64,000 bases of DNA from Salvelinus alpinus (lineage: Eukaryota; Chordata; Actinopteri; Salmoniformes; Salmonidae): assembly GCF_045679555.1 (NCBI RefSeq), contig NC_092091.1, positions 77,122,461 through 77,186,460 of the forward strand, in the 5' to 3' direction. How positions within the stretch are numbered: the stretch's first letter is position 1; the number at the start of each line of letters is the position of its first letter. A model generated the notes under the pieces. The model saw only the letters and a program-made list of their open reading frames with translations, did no database searches and was not told the DNA's origin. Position numbers and translations under genes: made by a program. Below are positions 55,688 through 64,000 of this stretch, piece by piece.

Positions 55688-56612
55688 CTCTAGGTGTTCT
55701 CTAGCTGTCCTCTAGCTGTCCTCTAGGTATCCTCTAGGTATCCTCTAGCTGTCCTCTAGGTATCCTCTAGGTGTCCTCTAGGTATCCTCTAGGTATCCTC
55801 TAGGTATCCTCTAGCTGTCCTCTAGCTATCCTCTAGCTATCCTCTAGGTATCTTCTAGATGTCCTCTAGGTATCCTCTAGGTATCCTCTAGCTGTCCTCT
55901 AGCTATCCTCTAGCTGTCCTCTAGGTATCTTCTAGGTATCCTCTAGCTGTCCTAGCTGTCCTCTAGGTATCCTCTAGCTGTCCTCTAGCTATCCTCTAGC
56001 TGTCCTCTAGGTATCCTCTAGCTGTCCTCTAGGTATCCTCTAGGTATCTTCTAGCTGTCCTCTAGCTGTCCTCTAGCTGTCTTCTAGCTGTCCTCTAGCT
56101 GTCCTCTAGGTATCCTCTAGCTGTCCTCTAGGTATCCTCTAGCTGTCCTCTAGCTAGCTATCCTCTAGCTGTCCTCTAGCTGTCCTCTAGCTGTCCTCTA
56201 GCTGTCCTCTAGGTATCCTCTAGCTGTCCTCTAGCTATCCTCTAGCTGTCCTCTAGGTATCCTCTAGCTGTCCTCTAGGTATCCTCTAGGTATCTTCTAG
56301 CTGTCCTCTAGGTATCTTCTAGCTGTCCTCTAGCTGTCCTCTAGCTGTCCTCTAGGTATCCTCTAGCTGTCCTCTAGCTGTCCTCTAGGTATCCTCTAGC
56401 TGTCCTCTAGCTATCCTCTAGGTATCCTCTAGCTGTCCTCTAGCTATCCTCTAGCTGTCCTCTAGGTATCCTCTAGCTGTCCTCTAGGTATCCTCTAGCT
56501 GTCCTCTAGCTATCCTCTAGCTGTCCTCTAGCTATCCTCTAGCTGTCCTCTAGGTATCCTCTAGGTATCTTCTAGCTGTCCTCTAGCTATCCTCTAGCTG
56601 TCCTCTAGGTAC
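55688..56612 (+). repeat. 11-bp minisatellite in the unc93b1 3' region (about 84 copies)
   Basis: Unit tcctctagctg or tcctctaggta, starting about 45 bases after the stop codon. If transcribed it is part of the 3' UTR. Interspersed tct variants (tcttctag) give local higher-order patterns. Confidence 0.92.
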
Positions 56613-56689
56613 TTTCCCCAGTCCAGCTCTCTTACATCAGTGCAGATTAAGGAAATGAGTTGAATCAGAAGAAGAAACAAAACGGGTGT

Positions 56690-56805
56690 GTCTCAAATGT
56701 AACCCTTTTCACTTCATAGTGCCCTACTTTTGACCCCGAACTTTAACCCTGGTCACCCTGGTTAACCCTTGTGCACTATGAATAAGGTCCCATTTGGAAC
56801 GCAGA
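56690..56805. mobile_element. Small palindromic salmonid-type MITE, diverged
   Basis: tctcaaatgtaacccttttc and the right end aggtcccatttggaacgcag with inner tagtgccctacttttgaccc. Confidence 0.6.
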
Positions 56806-56885
56806 CAGTACTGTATGTCTAGGCTATTGACACGCACCTAGAGGGGGATTGACATATATAGATAATAAACCCAGTCATAATTGAA

Positions 56886-57588
56886 GAGGTTCATCCACAG
56901 GAGGATAAAACAGAGCGGTACAGGAGGATAAAACAGAGCGGTACAGGAGGATAAACAGAGCGGTACAGGAGGATAAACAGAGCGGTACAGGAGGATAAAA
57001 CAGAGCGGTACAGGAGGATAAAACAGAGCGGTACAGGAGGATAAAACAGAGCGGTACATGAGGATAAAACAGAGCGGTACAGGAGGTTAAACAGAGCGGT
57101 ACAGGAGGATAAAACAGAGCGGTACAGGAGGATAAAACAGAGCGGTACAGGAGGATAAAACAGAGCGGTACAGGAGGATAAAACAGAGCGGTACAGGAGG
57201 ATAAAACAGAGCGGTACAGGAGGATAAAACAGAGCGGTACAGGAGGATAAAACAGAGCGGTACAGGAGGATAAAACAGAGCGGTACAGGAGGATAAAACA
57301 AAGCGGTACAGGAGGATAAAACAGAGCGGTACAGGAGGATAAAACAGAGCGGTACAGGAGGTTAAACAGCGCAGTACAGGAGGATAAAACAGAGCGGTAC
57401 AGGAGGATAAAACAGAGCGGTACAGGAGGATAAAACAGAGCGGTACAGGAGGATAAAACAGAGCGGTACAGGAGGATAAAACAGAGCGGTACAGGAGGAT
57501 AAAACAGAGCGGTACAGGAGGATAAAACAGAGCGGTACAGGAGGATAAAACAGAGCGGTACAGGAGGATAAAACAGAGCGGTACAGGA
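56886..57588. repeat. 23-bp minisatellite, about 30 copies
   Basis: Unit aggaggataaaacagagcgg plus tac, nearly uniform, with a few 22-bp (ataaacag) and gttaaac variants. The minus-strand frame rich in PPVPLCFILLYRSV is a by-product. Confidence 0.93.
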
Positions 57589-57747
57589 GGAAAGAGAAGA
57601 ACGGGGTATTTTACACAGAACGAAAGAGGATGAAGAGAGGACAGGAATTCAGTTTCGAAGGTTTCTCATAACACAACTGAAAAGGGAAGAAGTTATTCAC
57701 TTCAAATATAAACCAGTTTCCCTCTAGTGCATGATCACATGGGTTAT

Positions 57748-57993
57748 GGCCCAAATGGCACGCTATTTACTATATGGTGCACTCATTTTGAACAGGGCCC
57801 ATTAGGGCTCTGGCCAAGAGTAGTGTACTATATAGGGAATGGGGTGCCATTTCGGACGCACCCATACTGTATAGACACCTGAAACATATGTGAAGTTAGG
57901 TACGTCACAGGCACTTTTGACAGGGTACATACAGGGCTCTGGTCAAAAGTAGTGCACTATAGAGGGAATAAGGTGCCATCTGGGACACAGCCT
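57748..57993. mobile_element. Two adjacent palindromic salmonid-type MITE copies
   Basis: A complete copy at 57748-57862 (cccaaatggcacgctattta ... gggtgccatttcggacgc) and a second, left-truncated one at about 57914-57993 (gacagggtacatacagggct ... aggtgccatctgggacac). Confidence 0.7.
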
Positions 57994-58733
57994 TTGTATT
58001 TCAACAGTATCACTGTATTGTATTGTTAGTCAGCTGTGTTGTCATGGTTCCTAGCTCAGGTGTTTTGAGTGGCCTACATTTTGTTGTTTTTTTGTAAGGA
58101 ATTTATTCAATCAATGATTTTGAAGAAATTGAATAATAGTCATGAATTATAATGAGAATATATTGATTGTAATTGTTTTTTTTATGACTGAAGTGAGTTT
58201 TGAAGTTGTTTTCTGAGTATAAAGCTGGTTTTGTGCCTCTTGATGTGGGTGTTCTGTTATCAAAGACCAACTAATATCACCATGGAAACTTAGTTCATAA
58301 AAGTGAACACCTTATATGCTTAGTTAAATAAAAAAGTCACTCCTACACTGTAAGAAAGCCGTAAAGATATATATAATAAACAAAAATACATTCACTTATT
58401 TTATAAGACTTGATCTTAATTTGGATCCGCATGAGCTGACGCCATGACAACAGCTAAATGTGTACATACAGTCAACACACACACACAAATACATTTAAAG
58501 GTACACTGTGAGTGTAAAATGACTCTTTTTTTAACTCAAATGTTGGTTTGAGAGGTGACTATGTTTCATATACACATATGGTATTATATGAATCAATTTG
58601 TTTCTTGTTAAACCACACAGCCCTTAGTAGGCTAGTAATAAAAGCTTTAAGTCATGGGTGTGGGGAGGTATGCCCCTTTGTGTGTGCTCCAATGAGGTCA
58701 TTCCTGGACTATTTCTGTCCATTGAGTTAAGGC
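57994..58733. other. Intergenic, nothing recognised
   Basis: AT-rich sequence with an AATAAA at about 58326 but no exon or element that I can support. Confidence 0.4.
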
Positions 58734-58923
58734 AGTTTCCCGACCCTCTCCTTGGGCCTCCCCAGACGTTTCACATTTTCCTTTTAACCTTAAATTGGCA
58801 CACCTGGTTCAATTAGTCAAAGGCTTGATGATTAGTTGACTAATTAAATCAGGCGTGCCAGTTTGAGGTTAAAACAAAAATGTGAAATGTCTGGGGGAGC
58901 CCAAGGAGAGGGTCAGGAAACCC
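58734..58923. mobile_element. Fold-back MITE, about 190 bp
   Basis: The left arm cagtttcccgaccctctcct, ccagacgtttcacatttt pairs with the right arm aaaatgtgaaatgtctgggg, gagagggtcaggaaacc. The centre (gattagttgactaattaaat) is itself palindromic. Confidence 0.8.
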
Positions 58924-59059
58924 TGATTTAAGGGACCTCTTTTGGCTCAAGAGCACCTCCCAGAGGCAAAGATTATGTATAGTACAATAGAAGTTGAGTA
59001 CACAGTACAGATGTACAGTATAATACAAGTATATACTATATGTAGTAGATGTATTGTAG

Positions 59060-61985
59060 ATATGTGTGTGAAGACATTTAGATGTATCTATATAGAAGAC
59101 ATGTATATATATATTACAGTATATAGTAGATATGTGTATGAAGACATAGTACAGTATATAGTAGATATGTGAATGAAGACATATGTACAGTATATAGTAG
59201 ATATGTGTATGAAGACATATAGTACAGTGTATAGTAGATGTGTGTATGAAGACATATAGTACAGTATATAGTAGATATGTGTATTGAAGACTATAGTACA
59301 GTATATATGTGTATAGAAGACTATATAGTACAGTATATAGTAGATATGTGTATGAAGACATATAGTACAGTATATATGTGTATAGAAGACTATATAGTAC
59401 AGTGTATAGTAGATGTGTGTATGAAGACATATAGTACAGTGTATAGTAGATATGTGTATGAAGACATATAGTACAGTGTATAGTAGATATGTGTATGAAG
59501 ACATATAGTACAGTATATAGTAGATATGTGAATGAAGACATATAGTACAGTATATAGTAGATGTGTGTATGAAGACATATAGTACAGTATATAGTAGATG
59601 TGTGTATGAAGACATATAGTACAGTGTATAGTAGATGTGTGTATGAAGACATATAGTACAGTGTATAGTAGATATGTGTATGAAGACATATAGTACAGTG
59701 TATAGTAGATATGTGTATGAAGACATATAGTACAGTGTATAGTAGATATGTGAATGAAGACATATGTACAGTATATAGTAGATATGTGTATGAAGACATA
59801 TAGTACAGTATATAGTAGATATGTGTATGAAGACATATAGTACAGTGTATAGTAGATATGTGTATGAAGACATATAGTACAGTGTATAGTAGATATGTGT
59901 ATGAAGACATATAGTACAGTATATAGTAGATATGTGTATGAAGACATATAGTACAGTATATAGTAGATATGTGAATGAAGACATATGTACAGTATATAAT
60001 AGATATGTGTATGAAGACATATAGTACAGTGTATAGTAGATATGTGTATGAAGACATATAGTACAGTATATAGTAGATATGTGTATGAAGACATATAGTA
60101 CAGTGTATAGTAGATGTGTGTATGAAGACATATAGTACAGTGTATATTAGATGTGTGTATGAAGACATATAGTACAGTATATAGTAGATATGTGAATGAA
60201 GACATATGTACAGTATATAGTAGATATGTGAATGAAGACATATAGTACAGTGTATAGTAGATATGTGTATGAAGACATATAGTACAGTGTATAGTAGATA
60301 TGTGTATGAAGACATATAGTACAGTGTATAGTAGATATGTGAATGAAGACATATGTACAGTATATAGTAGATATGTGTATGAAGACATATAGTACAGTAT
60401 ATAGTAGATATGTGTATGAAGACATATAGTACAGTGTATAGTAGATATGTGTATGAAGACATATAGTACAGTGTATAGTAGATATGTGAATGAAGACATA
60501 TGTACAGTATATAGTAGATATGTGTATGAAGACATATAGTACAGTATATAGTAGATGTGTGTATGAAGACATATAGTACAGTGTATAGTAGATGTGTGTA
60601 TGAAGACATATAGTACAGTGTATAGTAGATATGTGTATGAAGACATATAGTACAGTATATAGTAGATATGTGTATGAAGACATATAGTACAGTGTATAGT
60701 AGATATGTGTATGAAGACATATAGTACAGTATATAGTAGATGTGTGTATGAAGACATATAGTACAGTGTATAGTAGATATGTGTATGAAGACATATAGTA
60801 CAGTATATAGTAGATATGTGTATGAAGACATATAGTACAGTATATAGTAGATGTGTGTATGAAGACATATAGTACAGTGTATAGTAGATATGTGTATGAA
60901 GACATATAGTACAGTGTATAGTAGATATGTGTATGAAGACATATAGTACAGTATATAGTAGATATGTGTATGAAGACATATAGTACAGTGTATAGTAGAT
61001 GTGTGTATGAAGACATATAGTACAGTATATAGTAGATATGTGTATTGAAGACATATAGTACAGTATATAGTAGATATGTGTATGAAGACATATAGTACAG
61101 TATATAGTAGATATGTGTATGAAGACATATAGTACAGTGTATAGTAGATATGTGTATGAAGACATATAGTACAGTATATAGTAGATATGTGTATGAAGAC
61201 ATATAGTACAGTGTATAGTAGATATGTGTATGAAGACATATAGTACAGTATATAGTAGATGTGTGTATGAAGACATATAGTACAGTGTATAGTAGATATG
61301 TGTATGAAGACATATAGTACAGTATATAGTAGATATGTGTATGAAGACATATAGTACAGTATATAGTAGATGTGTGTATGAAGACATATAGTACAGTGTA
61401 TAGTAGATATGTGTATGAAGACATATAGTACAGTATATAGTAGATATGTGTATGAAGACATATAGTACAGTATATAGTAGATGTGTGTATGAAGACATAT
61501 AGTACAGTATATAGTAGATGTGTGTATGAAGACATATAGTACAGTATATAGTAGATGTGTGTATGAAGACATATAGTACAGTATATAGTAGATGTGTGTA
61601 TGAAGACATATAGTACAGTGTATAGTAGATATGTGTATGAAGACATATAGTACAGTGTATAGTAGATATGTGTATGAAGACATATAGTACAGTGTATAGT
61701 AGATATGTGTATGAAGACATATAGTACAGTATATAGTAGATGTGTGTATGAAGACATATAGTACAGTGTATAGTAGATGTGTGTATGAAGACATATAGTA
61801 CAGTGTATAGTAGATATGTGTATAGAAGACTATAGTACAGTATATAGTAGATGTGTGTATGAAGACATATAGTACAGTGTATAGTAGATGTGTGTATGAA
61901 GACATATAGTACAGTGTATAGTAGATGTGTGTATGAAGACATATAGTACAGTATATAGTAGATGTGTGTATGAAGACATATGTAT
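59060..61985. repeat. 37-bp AT-rich satellite-like array, about 79 copies
   Basis: Unit gtatatagtagatatgtgta then tgaagacatatagtaca, with recurrent variants gtgtatag, gatgtgtg, gtgaatgaag and a shorter form lacking tag before tac. Near both ends a form with tatagaagactatag occurs. Because 37 is 1 mod 3 the minus strand stays open for over 1000 codons, cycling three frames of the same unit; it is not a gene. Confidence 0.95.
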
Positions 61986-62370
61986 AGTACAGCTCCGTTT
62001 GTCTTGTATTCCCAAACTCACAATGTATCCCTTTTTCTACACACCAGTCAGTGAAGCAGGTAAGTGTCCACTTTGTTTGTTTCACGGTGTTCTTTTCGTT
62101 TTGTTTTCTCTCAAATTCATCAAACGCTTATTTTCTACATCGGCATGCCAAACTATTGTGGATGTAGCCATTTTAATAAAGGGGAAAAGGCTCAATGATA
62201 TGAAGGTGAAAAGGCTAAACGTCATAGTATACGGTCTCACATACACACGGCTGAATGCTGTTTTAGCCAATCAGCATCCAGTATCCAAACTACCCTGTTT
62301 ATAGTACGGTATATAGTGAATGTGTACAAACATATACTACCCAAGAAGAACACAGGACCCAGGTTTGAGG
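61986..62370. other. Intergenic stretch, nothing recognised
   Basis: Between the 37-bp array and the crystallin 3' end. A donor-like agcaggtaagtg at about 62057 follows a short open stretch, but no homologous protein was recognised. Confidence 0.35.
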
Positions 62371-62380
62371 TGAGCGTGAG

Positions 62381-62386
62381 TTTATT
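62381..62386 (-). promoter_or_regulatory. Polyadenylation signal of the beta-A crystallin gene
   Basis: tttatt on the + strand is AATAAA on the minus strand, about 560 bases after the stop codon; no closer canonical signal was noticed. Confidence 0.55.
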
Positions 62387-62610
62387 GGTCAGTGATGATC
62401 CCTCCCTCCTCTCTCACCACCACTGTCTATTGCTGTTATTGGTGCTGGTGAACCAAAGTCCCTGATGTATATCTGTGATATATACTACAACCTGCTAGGC
62501 CGTTATTACACTATAACGGTCCTCTACAACATGTGTTGTGTTACGGTGATGACTTAACTCGTCTCACGTTGCTGTTGACGTTACGGGACTGATATACGAG
62601 TCGCCTCTCG

Positions 62611-62832
62611 TAGAAATAATACCCTGTTGTGTTATCAACCAGAGTATCTGAGGACGTCCGTGACGGAGTTGAGATGTGTTAGTAGAAATAATAACCTGTT
62701 GTGTTATCAACCAGAGTATCTGAGGACGTCCGTGACGGAGTTGAGATGTGCTAGTAGAAATAATACCCTGTTGTGTTATCAACCAGAGTATCTGAGGACG
62801 TCCGTGACGGAGTTGAGATGTGCTAGTAGAAA
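62611..62832 (-). repeat. 72-bp repeat, three copies, in the crystallin 3' UTR
   Basis: tagaaataat starts at 62611, 62683 and 62755, and a partial fourth at 62827. The unit includes ccctgttgtgttatcaacca and gaggacgtccgtgacggagt. It lies between the crystallin stop and its likely polyadenylation signal. Confidence 0.85.
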
Positions 62833-62948
62833 CTGTGGGATGGTTCTGACTGTGTTTGTGGTGGTCGTGCTGTGACAAGGCCCCAGTAGACCCAGCCCTA
62901 GGCCGAAGCCTGAGGCTCTGTTAGGGGTACGGTCCGCTCTGGGCCCGG

Positions 62949-63637
62949 TTAGTGCTGGATACGGCGGATAGACTGGATCTGGGGGGTCTGGCAGTGGGAA
63001 CCCCAGTTCTTCCAGTGCTGGTAGTCTCCACTGTGTCTCTCACACTCCATGATGTACTGCTGGCCCCTGTAGCCGGGGAACTGGTAGCACACAAAGCTGT
63101 GGGAGAGAGAGGGAGAGGGAGAGAGGAGAGAGAGGGAGCGGAGGGGGGAAGGGAGAGAGGAGAGAGGGAGAAGGATGGCGGGAGAGAGGGTGATAGGTGG
63201 GGTGCAGAGGGAGTGAGAAACATGTTTGGCTTAGAGTGGAGTTTCGCTTGACACTGAATAGAATTGTCACACAATGTTTTGCTTTCATTGTCTCACTATA
63301 GCAAGATTGGAGTGTGTTTGTGTCAGTGGAGGCTGCTGAGGGGAGGACGGCTCATAATAACGGCTGGATCAGAGCAAGTGGAATGGCATCAAACACATAG
63401 AAACCACGTGTTTGATACCATTCCACGTATTGCCATTGTGTTTTTGTACAGTATCTAATTAGTGAGTGTGTGCTTGTGTTTAATGTTGACTTACGCGCCA
63501 CACTGAACGTGCATGGATCCGACCTCAGGCAGGCACCAGCCCATGGCCCTCAGAGAGGGGTAATCATCACACAGCTCAGCGCTGCGGCCCATGAAGTTCT
63601 CTGTCTCAAAGATCTGCATACGACTGCTCTGGTGGGA
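62949..63637 (-). CDS. Beta-crystallin A-type (A1/A4-like), last two exons
   Basis: Structural lens protein built of four Greek-key motifs in two domains. On the minus strand, exon 63637-63495 encodes [34 protein letters not shown] and [13 protein letters not shown] (third Greek key), and exon 63096-62949 encodes [34 protein letters not shown] and IQSIRRIQH followed by TAA (fourth Greek key and C-terminus). The acceptor before SHQ gives a 143-bp exon and aligns with the NHKESKMTIF boundary of human CRYBA1. The tail QIQSIRRIQ is shared by CRYBA1 and CRYBA4 and differs from CRYBA2 (QLQSIRRVQH); I cannot separate A1 from A4, so no symbol is given. The N-terminal domain lies beyond the window's right edge. 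It is transcribed convergently towards unc93b1. Confidence 0.93.
63324..63434. mobile_element. Dispersed salmonid MITE-like element in the crystallin intron
   Basis: cagtggaggctgctgagggg followed by aatggcatcaaacacatag and the inner inverted pair acacatagaaaccacgtgtt. Same family as 32582-32683. Confidence 0.6.
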
Positions 63638-63639
63638 CT

Positions 63640-64000
63640 GGGAGGGGAAGGAGGAGAGAAGATAGAGGGGGAGAGAGGATAGAGGGGGAGAGGATAGAGT
63701 GAGAGAGGATAGAGGGGGAGCGAGGATAGAGGGGGAGAGGATAGAGTGAGAGAGAGAATAGAGGGGGAGAGAGGATAGAGAGAGAGAGGATAGAGGGGGG
63801 GAGAGGATAGAGGGGGAGTGAGGATAGAGGGGGAGAGAGGATAGAGGGGGAGCGAGGATAGAGGGGGAGTGAGGATAGAGGGGGAGAGAGGATAGAGGGG
63901 GAGCGAGGATAGAGGGGGAGAGAGGATAGAGGGGGAGAGAGGATAGAGGGGGAGAGAGGATAGAGGGGGAGAGAGGATAGAGGGGGAGTGAGGATAGAGG
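63640..64000. repeat. GA-rich minisatellite in the crystallin intron
   Basis: Repeats of gatagagggggagagag with gtgag and gcgag variants, about 17 bp, running to the end of the window. Confidence 0.9.

Noticed and set aside
58849-62085. Minus-strand open frames of 1078, 850, 536 and 347 codons
   Set aside because: They only translate the 37-bp tandem array, cycling through three frames of one unit; no start context, exon structure or domain.

Overview
The window is vertebrate DNA with short exons, long introns and GT-AG splice sites. It is almost certainly a teleost and probably a salmonid: it carries Tc1-like transposons with fish-type transposases, a non-LTR LINE, a hAT remnant, a tRNA-derived SINE, and many copies of small palindromic elements that I recognise as common in salmonid genomes. 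No LTR or virus-like element and no RNA gene was identified.

Layout from left to right. The + strand from before base 1 to about 29.4 kb is the 3' two-thirds of a p120-catenin gene (ctnnd1): 14 exons that join in frame, plus an 18-nt optional exon homologous to mammalian exon C. Bases 30.9-41.2 kb (+) are btbd18, an eight-exon gene for a roughly 2030-residue BTB protein with a 3.8-kb exon full of in-frame repeats and an AT-hook. Bases 42.6-43.6 kb (+) are timm10, two exons, 87 residues. Bases 45.2-55.6 kb (+) are unc93b1, 12 coding exons, 625 residues, which may have one upstream exon. Bases 62.9-63.6 kb (-) are the last two exons of a beta-A crystallin whose 5' part lies beyond the window. 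In mammals CTNND1, BTBD18 and TIMM10 lie in one chromosomal neighbourhood, which supports the identities. The products do not form one pathway: adherens-junction armadillo protein, nuclear BTB protein, mitochondrial small Tim chaperone, endosomal-TLR chaperone, and lens structural protein.

The striking feature is the tandem DNA. Many minisatellites are not arbitrary intron sequence but repeated copies of an exon edge with its splice site. A 7.4-kb array before one ctnnd1 exon carries about 97 copies of branch point, polypyrimidine tract, AG and the first 40 or so exon bases. In unc93b1 one intron has about 85 copies of an exon end plus donor at its 5' end and eight copies of an acceptor plus exon start at its 3' end, and a neighbouring intron repeats another exon end plus donor. 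Decayed copies of exon ends also sit in the first visible ctnnd1 intron, after another ctnnd1 exon, and in a btbd18 intron. In the best-preserved cases a short direct repeat flanks the splice site, suggesting how each array began. This recurring splice-site amplification is the main thing here that standard annotation would miss.

Other structure: a fold-back Tc1 derivative at the left edge; a nearly intact Tc1 element inside a LINE inside a ctnnd1 intron; a hAT remnant with a perfect 8-bp target duplication in btbd18; and a 3-kb array of 37-bp repeats between unc93b1 and the crystallin gene.
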